Assembly (NCBI GenBank): GCA_013398295.1
Contig: VZSF01006833.1
Coordinates: 888,601 to 952,600, forward strand
Length of the DNA: 64,000 bases
Source of the DNA: Chionis minor
Lineage: Eukaryota; Chordata; Aves; Charadriiformes; Chionididae
Direction of reading: 5' to 3'
In this document: positions 48,564-60,345 of the stretch, one piece after another
How the letters are laid out: every line of letters starts with the position of its first letter
Numbering within the stretch: the stretch's first letter is position 1
The notes under the pieces: generated by a model
What the model saw: only the letters and a program-made list of their open reading frames with translations
Told to the model about the DNA's origin: nothing
Databases searched by the model: none
Made by a program: the position numbers and the translations under genes

Positions 48564-49307
48564 TGTCGTAGTTTGGGCTGGATGGGCCACTAAAATGAAT
48601 GACAGATGGTCTCTAACTTCTCTCCCAAGAAAGAGAAGAATGAGTGAATGAGAGACTTAAGAGTTTAAAAGAAACTAAAATACTTTAAAGACATATTAAT
48701 AATGAAATAATAAAGGGGAAATATAATAATATTAATAAGAAAGTAATTAAATATATACCATACATACAAAACTGTATTGAGCTCCCAGGATGACAATCAC
48801 GTCACCAGCAGGCACTGGGAAAGTCCCAGACTGAATGCAGTGATGGACGGGAACTGGATTCCGGATCCATACTCCAGATTGGGATTGAAGGCAGACGAAG
48901 AGAGTCCTCCTCGGATGTCGGTCATTGAAGAAGAGAGACCTGACCCTTTGATCCCTCAGCTTTTATCCTGAGCATGAGGCAGATGGGATGGAACACCCTG
49001 GTGGTCAGTTTTGGGTCACCTGTCCTGTCTGCTACTCCATGCAGATGTGACCCCTCTGAGCTTTTCCGCTTCCAACCCTCCAGTGGGGCAAATAACAAAG
49101 TTGGCTGCCCTTGGGTGTTATAGCAAGAGCCTCTCTGTATCCCATTCCTTGGCATCAGCTATAAACACGGGTCTTGTCACTCTGAGAGTTGACTACTGTC
49201 TGAAAAATGCGGTTAATTTCAGAGAGTTCAGTTAGTTAGAAGAGGCTTAGCTGAAAAATAAAATTACTGAACAGAAAACTGGTTTTGTTTTACCTCAAAC
49301 CAGGACA
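48564..49307 (-). mobile_element. Endogenous retrovirus solo LTR, antisense
   Basis: A block of 744 bases has TGTCGTAGTTTGGGCTGG at the left and CAAACCAGGACA at the right. On the minus strand it therefore runs TGTCCTGGTTTG ... AACTACGACA, with TG...CA ends and 4-bp inverted termini (TGTC/GACA). That pair of ends is familiar from bird LTRs. A TATA-like ATAAAAG on the minus strand sits at 48960-48966. Flanks are ATGTC and ATGGT, matching at three of five bases, so a target duplication is possible but not clear. No retroviral gene remnant lies beside it. Short open frames within are chance. Confidence 0.78.
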
Positions 49308-50506
49308 ATGGTTTAGACATTTTGTAAAATGTCTCATTTATTATATGGCTACAACGTACACACACGAAGATTCCTCAAGGAAAGAAGGGTGATTGATGCT
49401 TTCAGTCCCATCATTGCTCCATTTTCTTCTCCACAGCCTTTTATGGTATAGATGGCCAGGACTACTCTTCAGTCCTGTGCTTTCCTGGATTTTTTTTTTG
49501 GTTCTTAGAACAAAAAAAAAAGCTGCCACCCTTTGTGAATCTTGGGATAAGTGTCTGTTCCCCTGATATAGGGACTGAGGTCCACATGGTTTTTGCAACT
49601 TGCTGTTCGTATAGAGCACAAACATGTACTTCACTTTTCCTTCTTATTTGTGTCAGACCTACTTCTGTGCCTCTTTGCAGCTATTTCATCAGAATGTGCT
49701 ACAGAGATTATGGGTGAGTAAAAGTATAGAGGCTATTCTATGGAAATGAAAAGATTCTGGGATTTGCATATAGCTCAGTAAAAATTGTTTCAAAATACTC
49801 TTTGTCAAGGGGTAACATCCACAGAGAATCATAGGGCCCGACAACTTGGGCATATTTCACTGTAAGGATAATCCATTGTAGCCCAGGGAGAGATATGCTC
49901 AGGTACGTGTTTTTATTTGACAGATTTTAAATTTGTAGGTTAGGGAAATTAATATTTTGACATATCCATGTGTCAAAGTTCTTCCTGGATTCTAGTTTAC
50001 TTCAAATGTTTTCTCATGGATGCTGGGATGCAGGGGAAATTCTGTTAATTTATCAAAAATTATTTTCCGAATTGAAGTTCTTTTACCTTAGTCTTGTTCT
50101 AGTACCGCACATCTCTCTACTGCAAACTACAGCCACGTGATATAAGTTTGAGATACAAACTTAGTAAGTCATTTGGTTGTATTGATTTTTGCATGAATTT
50201 GAAATGCAAACTCAATGTTGTTCTAGTCCAAATAACAGAAGTCATGATTCTACTTAATGCACTGCAGAAAGGAAGAAGGAACCACAGTTGGCAACATCTA
50301 GAAAAACTAATATATTCCAGGTAATCAATTCATGCTTCATTGGCTCTTTCCAGCCAGCTAATGAACAAAGGTGCCCATTTGCAAGCTTTTCCCTGAATCT
50401 GATTAATTATCTCCACAAAATTTACTTTATTCATATAGTGATCATCTGAGATTAAACAAATCCCTAAGTATTCAATGTACTTGTAGTCCATTAAGAAGAA
50501 ATCTAC
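49308..50506. other. Unassigned non-coding sequence
   Basis: T-run at 49490-49499 and A-run at 49510-49520. Nothing else recognised. Confidence 0.4.
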
Positions 50507-50568
50507 TATCCATCCATCCACTCATCTATCCGTCCATCCCTCCATCCACCCACTCACCCATCCACCTA
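50507..50568. repeat. Degenerate (ATCC)n tetranucleotide repeat
   Basis: About fifteen imperfect CATC/TCCA-type units in a row. Confidence 0.9.
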
Positions 50569-53500
50569 TTTCTAAAAAGTTCTGTTATTAATATTGGCAA
50601 TATTTGGGCTAGAAGTGATTAGTCTTGTATTACAAAGTGAGATGAAACTAAAAAAAAAGCCAGAAAACAACTTACTAAACTAGGGTAAGATAAGATCTGT
50701 CAGATAGGAACTAATAATCTCTACACATCATTACACTGGTGTCTGATGACTTATACAACGCTGTGACTACCTGTCACCAGATCTACAAAGGTTTGTAACT
50801 GGTGTTGATTTCAGTGGAAGTAGGAAAATCTAAATAACTTTCTGGATGGGAACATTGGACCTTAAAGTATTTTGAGTAGGGACAATCCTTTCTGTATTTG
50901 GTATAAAAATGGTGTCCAGATCCATCCACTCCCTGCAAGCTCTTGATGATACCTGGTCTGATGGTCACCCTTGCCATTTCTCAAGAGAATGGGTGCTGTA
51001 AAGTCTTAATATCTTGGAGAGGAGATTAGCACTAAAAGACTATAATCAGACCAAAACAAGCTTCCCAAATCAAAAATACTAAAAAGATGGGTCCATTTAA
51101 CCCAAACAAATATCTTCCTAACATCCATTCACAAAAAAAGAGATTACTGTTCATTGTGACCAAAGGAATGTATTGACAGTATTACTAGCTGAGTCCTATC
51201 TATAATTGATTCTTTTTAGTCATGATGCATGTAGGAAGTTTAAAGGACAAACTGTGGAGAGACTTGTGGTCCTAAAAAGCATTAGGCATTTTTGAAGACT
51301 TCTACCAGTTGTTAATTTGGCTGCCAACATTGTTGCTATGGTCTTTGTATCTGGGTTGCCCTTATTACGTGCAGCTCTTACGGACCTTTCTTGTGTATCA
51401 GTTAAAGTTTCAGCAATTTTTGAAGTCTGAAAGAATCTTGCAAATAGGGTGTATGAGCTTAAATGGATGCAGCTGAGTAGAACTCCAGAGGAAGAACCCC
51501 TGAGTCTTAGTTTTATTTGAATGCAGTTGATGCAGACATTAAAAGAATGTATCCTTTGTCTAGATCTGCAGAGATGCTCAGGCTGAACATACAAAGCCCA
51601 CTGCAATTTCAGCAATACAAATCCAAAATCCCATATTAGTTCCTTCATCTTTTAGGACTTCTCCCAGTAGGAGGACCTTCTTACTTGGTAAGGATGTTTC
51701 CAGGAGGGAAATGATAACATCATGAAGGAGAAGCAGAAGGCTGTTTGTACTAGTGGGTCTGTCTCCACAAAGAGAGGCAGGGAATATACCTAGGTCAGAA
51801 AAATTGCCTGGTGGAAATGCTTGTGTTCCTCTGTTGGCTACGACACTGCTGTGCTAACACAGATGCTGAATGTTAAATTAGACAAGAAGCATCTGTGCTC
51901 CTTTCAGAGCCATCCAGTACACAGAGATCCAGATTCCACCAACCTAACTTTTGTCAACTCTTTAGGAACCCTACTAGAGCACCTTAGGTTTTGGTATAGT
52001 CAATGGAAAGGCTTTCAGACTGATCCCACGCAGCAGAGATAAAAATTGCATTTTGAAGTTGCTCTAGACTACAGAGGGATCCTGAGGGGAATGCCTCAGA
52101 TGAGTGTCAAAAGTTTGGAAGGATGAATCTGTCCTGTTTCACGATTTGTGTAGTCAGCTAACGGCTAACACATCTGCCTAGCGAGGTAGTCAAATCCCCA
52201 CATAAGCCAACAAAAGTGGAAAAATCAAATGAACAGCTTCCGGGAAGAAGGCAATCCTTATTATAACGTTATTAAAACTTTTTTTTGATAACTTATTTCT
52301 ATACTAACATGTCTTCCACTGATGACTTACATATAAATGATAGAAGGATAGAGTGTCTGAGAATGTGAGACTTTGTGGAACTCAGCTTGCACACATATAT
52401 TGTCATTAAAAGTCACAATGTGCATAGGGGTAGTGGTGAGTTTCTAGGCAGGTAAGAGAATGAAGGTGGGTGTAAAATCCATACTCTGAACCTTGTACAG
52501 CAATACAAGACAACGAAATAATCAGGATTTAAAAACTTCTAAGTTTTAGAATACATCTTCTAGATACTAACATGTTAATAGAAACTGCTACTGAGTACTT
52601 ACCTCTCCTGGTAAAATCCAAAGACAACATTCAGGACTCACTGAAATTACTGGTAACATTCTCAGTGAAGTAAGATTTTGTACTACAGGATTTCCAAATG
52701 CTCAGCACCTCTCAGATTATGGCCTTCAGCCTTTGCATTGAGTTGCCATCATACTAGACTAAGGCACACTCTCCCAAATATATTTGTTGTGTCTTTTAAG
52801 TGAGAGGAGTTTTTAATTTAAAAAAAAAATATTTTCCTTTGAATTTGAAATGAGGCCCATTGATTTTTCTTCTGTTAGGCTTTGACAAAGAAAAATCAGG
52901 AGGCAAAGGTTGTGTACCATTAACTACAAGTGAAGGGCTAGTTGACCTCAGCTCAGCCATTGATGAGGGTGAGGCTAATGGGAAAAAAAATTGATCTCTT
53001 CATAATTTGTCAAGTGAAGTGTGGTTAGCTAAAAAATCTCATTATCAACCCTGTTCTTGGGAATAATAAAAAATATCTGTTAAGTCAATTTTATTAAGCT
53101 CTTCCTAGGTACAGCAGAAGTCTCACTTGTCAGTCACTATATAGCCCAATGTCACTGGCATGTGGATGTCACACAAAGTGATTGGTGATGCTATTCTCAG
53201 GTTTCTAGCAAAGGAATAAGTAAATCCATTTTCTCAAAATAAAGAGATGTAATTTAATAGAGGGCATTAAGAATTGCTCTTCAAGGGAGACCTATGAATT
53301 AATTTGGGAACTCACGTGTTCTTTGGCCTCTTCGGGAAGTACAATGGGCTTTTACTTTCCTTTTTGGCCATAAAACATTTATCATAGGACTCATTAAAAA
53401 ATCCTATTAAATTACGTTTCTGTGCGTTGTGTCCCTCATGCACTTGGGAAAAGTGTGAAATGTCTTTTCAATTGAAGGCATTTTTCGTTTATATGTGTAA

Positions 53501-54135
53501 TGCTTTCTTGCCTGGGGAAACAAATGAAGTCTCCACAGGGTGCCTAAGTCAGCATGGAAGCATGATCTCTATGTAACCCTGGTATATAGGTCATCACTGG
53601 AGAGTGTGCCTCAGATGTCAAATGCAAAAGACAGAACCTCTGTCGCTTGCACTGAAAGACTAAGCCTCCTGGAGGCAGCTGTAGCAAAAATATTCTCTGT
53701 GGATCAAATGGAAGCAAATAACAACTCTTGGATGGAGGACAACATACAGAAATAAAGCAGAACAGGATGGTTGGAGATTAAGTTCAAGGCAAGAACTCGT
53801 GGAGATGCAGCCTGGCCCTATTGATTATTTCTTTACCAGCTAATTAAGCACTGTCAAGCACAAACCTAAGCACTGCACTTGGTTATCCATGCTGTTAAAC
53901 AGTTCCTGGCTGCCTACTTTTGGCCTGGACCACTGTTGATTTTGCTAACAGTTATGGTCACAATTTTTAGAACAGGGCAAGCAGTAGTGCCTCATGGTAT
54001 GGGTTTTGCTGTCATGTTTTGGAAAGTAAGAGAGTTTAATGGCATGGGGGTAGACAGACCTTATTAGATGGCCTCCAGGACCTGTTTTAGTTTAGTGCAG
54101 TAGTAGCATATACAGCTGTTTCAACAGAAATATTG
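50569..54135. other. Unassigned non-coding sequence
   Basis: Includes a 142-codon minus-strand frame (51220-51648), part of which loosely recalls a transposase DNA-binding region (see findings). No repeat family assigned with confidence. Confidence 0.4.
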
Positions 54136-54139
54136 TTGT

Positions 54140-54290
54140 CCATATAATTTGGGGTTAGAAGCTCACTTATCAGGTCTGAATTCTCATCCCAACTCAGCTG
54201 CTGCTTTTTGGCTTTGGCCAGAACAACTCTATCAGTTAACTTCCTCTGCAAATTTTTGATAACTTAAACTCACATATTTCACAGGTGTAT
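54140..54290 (-). repeat. Ancient MIR-like SINE fragment, antisense
   Basis: GAATTCTCATCCCAACTCAG, then TTTGGCTTTGGCCAGAACAA, CTTCCTCTGCAAATTTTTGA and CACATATTTCACAGGTGTAT follow reversed MIR (attcccagctctgcca, ccttgggcaagtcac, cctctgtgtgcaaaatgggga, ctcacctatttcacagggtg). Confidence 0.6.
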
Positions 54291-54297
54291 GGGAAAT

Positions 54298-54343
54298 ATA
54301 CACATACATGTATATATACACACACATGCATACAGATATATAA
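54298..54343. repeat. Degenerate alternating purine-pyrimidine stretch
   Basis: Mixed CA, TA and TG dinucleotides over about 45 bases. Confidence 0.7.
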
Positions 54344-57106
54344 TTAGGTACGACATTTGGAATATACTGTCATTGTACACAGATGCTCAATATAATTATT
54401 GTTTTCTCCAATTGTTGATTTATAGCGGTAACTCTCTTCAGTGTTACCTACAGACGTGCCCATGGAGCAGATCCACACACCCTTCCTGCTTTCCTGGCTT
54501 TAATTATTCTCAGAAAGTAACTCATTGTACAAGTTTAGTCTTTTATCTTTGAACAGACCAAAATACATTTTTTTGATTAATTGAAAATGTTTACTGAAGC
54601 TTTTGTGTGAACATACGTGAGCCGATAGGTTTACTTCTGAACTGTTCAAGTCACAGGTAGCTTTAGATATTTCACTTAACTTGGATAGTCTGATCGCTTA
54701 TGTCGCATGCCTTGACTTCTGCTTTGTATTTGTATGAATTAGAAAGGAAGTGGCAGGTGTCATCTGTGGCACACGGAGGTTTGCAGTAACTTGTGTTCTA
54801 AAAATATTTTACAAGTATTCATGTTACTCTCACTATGCCAATATTGTTTTAAACAACATCTGGAAAGCAAATACAATCTTGTTAAGATAAATCAGTGATT
54901 GCTCAAAAGAACTTTCAAAAATACCTTTTTTTCACTGCTCTAATGAGTGAGGTGAAGTTGTGAGAATTCCTGCAGAAAAGGTGGTATCGCTTCTTGTTCT
55001 GTTCACAAAGTGTCCTCCGCTATTCCCTAAGGGGAATGGTAAAGTTGCTTAAACTCTCTCAAAGGGCAATAAAGGGGATCACACTTTTAAAATATAGCCT
55101 AGGGAAATACAACAGCACATAAATTCCTTTGGAAATTGCTTGTCAGGTTCATTTGGAATGGTAAAAGCCAGAATGTGCTTCCAGCTAATAATTATTTCTG
55201 AGTGGGAGGGTTGTCTGAGCTCTGGGGAAAAACAAAAGATTTGAGTGCAGGTAGTGAATTTGTTTCTGGAATGCTTTGTATAACAGAAAATTTTTTTACC
55301 CCCACCCACACTTTTAAAGTCTGCTGCAGCGCTGGTTGAAATCACAGGGGATTTTACTGTTGAATTTGCAGGATAGCGGATCAGACCCATAGTCTCCTCA
55401 CAGTCAACAACGGACAAAAAGTTTTGATTTTTCAATAGGAAAGGTGTCTGATCTCGACTGGCTGTTTAAGTACTGTATCTATGCAAATCCCATTAATAAG
55501 TAAAGCTACATAATTACCAATTTGCAAGACCTAGTGACCTGGTAGTAAGAGCAAAACATAAAAATAAATACACTTATGATCTGTGAGTAATGAATGCAGT
55601 TAATGCTTCCTTAACAGGGTAGGATTCTCGTTTGGTGCCCAGTGAATTCAGTAGACAGTCACAGTGATTTCATTGAGTTTTGGCTCAGCTTTGGTGGATG
55701 GGAATCATCAGTCTAAATGTAGATGTCTGCATCTGAGATATAGCTTACCCCAGCTTTGTAGTCGAGGCGGGGGCGGAAGGGGGAAAACAGCTTGCTTTTA
55801 TGGTTGGGGAAGAAAACAGTTTGTTTTAGGATGCTGTTCATCTCATCCTAATGTAGATGTTTGAAAGAGATTTTGTGAATTCTGTCCTAAAAACTACCCA
55901 TTTGTCTCCATTGACTGTAAATGGAGCCAGAGTGACCAGCTGAGATGGAGATGAATCCCCCTCTCGCTGAGTGGAAAAGTCAGCATCTGCTGTTTATAGA
56001 AACTGCTCTTCGCTTGAGTTATGGTATAACCCCACCAGCTTGAGACTCTTCTCCTCTCTCAGAGCTTGCACAAAGTGCCTTTTAGTGCCCCTGCCTTGTA
56101 TATAAGGCAAACTAATGCAAATGGACAATTCTCTTCCGTCACAATTGTGCCATTCTATGCTAAATGATGCTTGGATCACACAGAAGTAGTTGCAAACTTA
56201 AGTTCACCTGAAAAACTAAACCAGTTTTTGAGAGAGTAAAAGTATTCAACACTGAAAAAAATAATAATGCGATTTTCCATTTCAAAGTGACACGTGAGTT
56301 GGAAAAGTAGCAAACGTTGATCTTTTAAATTTACTTCAAATCAAAGAGTAAGGCACCAACCCAAAACAAAGGGTATACGTTATCTGAAATATCATCTCTT
56401 TAATTTTTTTTGTAAATGTTACGTTTTTATGACATGGCATTTTTTATTGCATGGTTGGGGGTTTTTTTACTTTATTTTACTCCTAAAACAAAAAAAAAAT
56501 CAGGGTTTATATTTCCTCAGTGCACAGTAATGTGTGTTAGACCCTAACAGGTTGCTTTTTCAAAAGTTCATGTAAAGCCTATGATGTGTTTTTCGTATCT
56601 CTGTATTTCAACACTTGGGTAGTCTTTGCCTAGGGGCAGGTTTCCATCAAAATCTCTTGAACTGCTGTAGCAAGTGACCACAGCCACAAATGGCTTTTAA
56701 CGTTGCTGTCCTCAGCAGGCTGGTGTAGAGCTGGGGCAAACCTACATAAGCCAACGCGTTGCCTGAATTTGAACTTGTGTAGCATTTTGGGGTATAAAGT
56801 ACAGGGACTGGCAAATACCCACTTGGTTGAAGTGGGGACATTAAACAGCAGTGTGTCCACTGCTATTAACAGAAGTACAGGCTGGTAATGCTTTTTACTT
56901 TTCATGTAGTGACAGCACAATTTAGCCTTTGCAACTGCTTACAGCAGTGCCTCCCCCGATCAGTGTTGGCATCAGGGGAGGCTCCTTATTCTGGGGAGAG
57001 AAGGAGCTCTTGCCTGCTTGCCTTCTGTCCAACAACTCTAATGTATTCACTTAACCAAACTTCTAGGAAAGCCCATACATCCTTGAAGTTGAGGATTGTT
57101 ACGTGG
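54344..57106. other. Unassigned AT-rich non-coding sequence
   Basis: No repeat family, RNA gene or supportable exon recognised. Homopolymer runs near 56404 and 56491. Confidence 0.4.
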
Positions 57107-57165
57107 TTTTTTTTTTTTTATGGTTTTTTTTTTCCCTTTTTTTTTTCCCTTTTTTTTTTCTTTCT
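57107..57165. repeat. Long T/C-rich tract
   Basis: Runs of T separated by CCC and ending in CTTTCTAG. It looks like a very long polypyrimidine tract; see findings for the open frame that follows. Confidence 0.85.
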
Positions 57166-59149
57166 AGAAATAGATTCATTCTCTGGTGGGCTGAGAACAG
57201 CCATTGACTGCATTCCTACGCTGTTGAAAAATTACTGTCAGAAGTGTTTGCTGACATCTAATCAAGGCAGAGATGAGGGATTTCTTAAAAACAGTACTTC
57301 TGACGCATGTTAGGTTGCTTTGCTTGGTCAGTTGTTGTCACCTCAACTCTAAAGAATTTTAATTACCGTAGCTGTTATGAACACATTCCCTGAGGAAAAT
57401 ATCACTTTCTTATATTTGAATTAATTTGGGTGAGTGCAGTTTACCTTCTCCTTAGAGTAGCTTGTCTCACGGTTTGAAATCAGAACTATCCAAACTTTCA
57501 GAATTTCTGAGCAGATGCTACTGGTGGGACTCCCCTGTGTGCCAGTCATTTTTCTCCCCAGAAGGATGTGTGCACGCAGGCAGGTTTGGGCATGCAGCTG
57601 TGCCCGAGGAGACTCGATCCAACCTGAGGAGTGGGCAGATGGGTAGCTCCAATTCAGCCAAAAGGGGAGAATTTCCGAGTTGTCATCATTGCTCTTAGGC
57701 AAACCTCAGCTATGTCAGGGCACCTGCTTCGCATTAGAAATTTTGGAGTGGACGTTTCACTAAAAATACATGAAATGCAAGCTCTTGTTTGCCTGAATTC
57801 CCACTGAAAATGGGAATTTCATCTCCAAGTTCTCTTTGGCGTTTCTGAGCAGTTTTCAAGAGTTACTCCAATCACAGATGCATTTGGAGTAAATAAGAAT
57901 TGTGCCCCCAGGGGAGTGACATCAAATTATGTTGGTGGTAAGCTAACGTACGTGTGCCTTGATTTAAGCATTTGGATACTTTCCTAATACTTCAAGCCAT
58001 TTGGCAATAGAGTTTACTTGGATTCAGAAAGAATGAATACTTGCCTGATATGGCAACGTTATTTTTCATTCTAAACGCCTTTCTCTCTTCCGCAGCTGTC
58101 TCAGATCTGAGTTGCAGATAGCTGGCCTCAAAGGGTCCTTTTCCAACAACTTCATGTTCTTTATCTGTAGAAGTTGCAGTAGCTCTTCGGTTCTTAAGCC
58201 AATGCCAATAATAGACTGATTAATTTCTCTTCTGTCATCCTCTACATTATGCCTTCTATAATGCTTCGATTACCATGGTCAGTACTTTCGTCTCAGGGGA
58301 CCGATGAATTTCTGATATTTATGACTGTTTACCCTGCATGGCTATTTTTTCAGAGCACAGAGAACTGCATTTCCAGTTTATTCACCTTCTCATACCTTCA
58401 AAGCTGTAAGCCATGTTCTATCAACCATAAATGCACTTTATTCCTTGGAGTACATGCTCTGAATTTACAACAGTTTGGTAGAGAAAAGTCTTTTGAGACA
58501 TTAATTTTGTAATTCAGTTTATTCTACTTGAATTATGAGCCAAGTAATAAATCTACATTATTTATCTGCACTGGTGATTCCCAGCCAATTGTGTAGGTTA
58601 TTCTTTGAGGGAGCTGTCTTCAATGTTGTTCCGATTAAAAGACATTATAAAGTTTTTCCTTTCCCTGTTTGCAGGGTTTATGTTGTTTGAGAGGTCTTGT
58701 TCAGCCTCTCAAGTGTATGCATTCCTGTAGTGTCTTCAAAGTTGTCTAAGTAACTTTTCCATATTCAAGCAGTGTGTGCCTTCTCAATGGATTGAAATCT
58801 CATTGGAGCTTTGTCTTTTCAAGATCTGACCCTTCTGCAGAAGGGAGGAATACCGGAAAAGTTGGTTTACCAGTGGATAGACACAGATAAGAGCAAATCT
58901 TAATATAAAAACTTAGGACTTTGTGCAGTTTTTACATCAGTCTCCATGAAGAAGATTAAATGTGGTTAGATAGCTAGCAAATTCACATAGTACCTAAGGG
59001 GAAGAACTTGTGTGGGAATGGAAAAGGACAGTTTAGAGGCCACTCAAGTTAGATGTTTCCAGATGAGTTGCTCTTGATGAAATCCTCCACATGAGACCTA
59101 ATAAAGTGGCTGTAACAACCTCCGACCTCTGAGAACTGCTGGAGGATGG
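57166..59149. other. Unassigned non-coding sequence
   Basis: No assignable feature apart from the open frame to 57313 discussed as a finding. Confidence 0.4.
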
Positions 59150-60345
59150 GTGAATTAGAAACCAGTCAGATGATCATCCATTACTGTAAAGGTGCTGGTG
59201 CAACTAATAAAGGTAGGAATCTAAGACACAACAATGTGATAAGCACCAGGTCAGTGTAACTTGAGAAGATCAAATTATGTTAAACACGACTAGTTTACAC
59301 CTATAACTGGGAAGAAACCAGTGACTGGGAAAAGAGAAGCTGTCATCTAATGTGACTCTCATAAAACACTGACCTTGTTCAGTAGGACATTCTTATTATC
59401 AAACTGGGTTTATAAACCTATCAGAAGGTGAGTGCAAAACCACTGGAGAAAAAAAAATTATGAAGGGATTAAGGGACAATTCTCAAAGCGAAAAAAGGAG
59501 TGCTTGCTGCAGGGATTCTCCCGGCTTGGAGGGCATGGAATATTTACATTAATCACCTTGGAAGATGGAAGAGGGAGTACAGCTGTAATATCTGCAGACA
59601 ATACCAACCTGGAAGGGATTGCAAGCTCTCAGGAGGAAAAATCTGGAAGACTGAAAACAAGATTAAAAAAGATTCACAGTTGTCTTGATAAGATGAAGAA
59701 AAGATCTGGGGGAAAAATAGGAGACAAGTCAGTGAGGAGAGGTGCAGAACACTACCCTGAGGAATAATTAATTGCATACATATAAGAAAGAGAGCACTCT
59801 TGGCAAAGCAGAAGTTAAACAGACGCCACTGAATCACTAACTGAATATGAGTGAAGAATCCCACGCTGTGAAAAGTAAACCACACACTAAGGTATATGGC
59901 AGACATGCTGTAAGTTTTACTCCTTCTGCTTTACTCAGCATTCATGAGACCTTGTCCTGTTCCCAGTTTTGGGCAGTGCACTGTAACAGATGGGCCAACT
60001 GGATGGAGTCCAGCAGAGAGAGTGCAGATAATCCACAGACGTAGAAAACATGACCTTTAAGGTGAGATTGGCGGAATTTGTTTTGCTTAGCCTAAAGATG
60101 CGAAGACCGAGGCGGAAAAGGTCTATAAAGGATTGCCAGCAAAATGAAAGAAATAATCAGTTCCCTGTGTCCACAGACATGGCAGGAAATAGGAGCTTAA
60201 AACGCAGCATGGGCTATTTAGGTAAGACATTAGAGAAAAACATGTCTCTGTAATGATAGAACAAGTCTCTGTCTGGAATGATTTAGATATAGCAGATCCT
60301 GACTTCAGGCCAGTGCTGGATAAGACAAAATTCTCAGCCAGAGAT
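59150..60345 (+). mobile_element. Ancient, heavily mutated CR1-type LINE, sense
   Basis: Blocks appear in the order expected across CR1 ORF2. GATCAAATTATGTTAAACACG lies near 59270, CAGACAATACCAACCTGGAA with GGGATTGCAAGC near 59595-59625, and CCAGTTTTGGGCAGTGCACT near 59965. GTAGAAAACATGACCTTTAA follows near 60040, TTTGCTTAGCCTAAAGATG near 60080, GGAATGATTTAGATATAGC near 60277 and CAGTGCTGGATAAGAC near 60311. Many stops and indels, so it is a dead copy. Compared with the other CR1 copies it looks like an older lineage resembling reptilian CR1. Edges are approximate and the 3' tail repeats are not recognisable. Confidence 0.7.

Noticed and set aside
50507..50568. CRISPR-like or telomere-like array
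   Set aside because: It is a plain degenerate tetranucleotide microsatellite without spacers.
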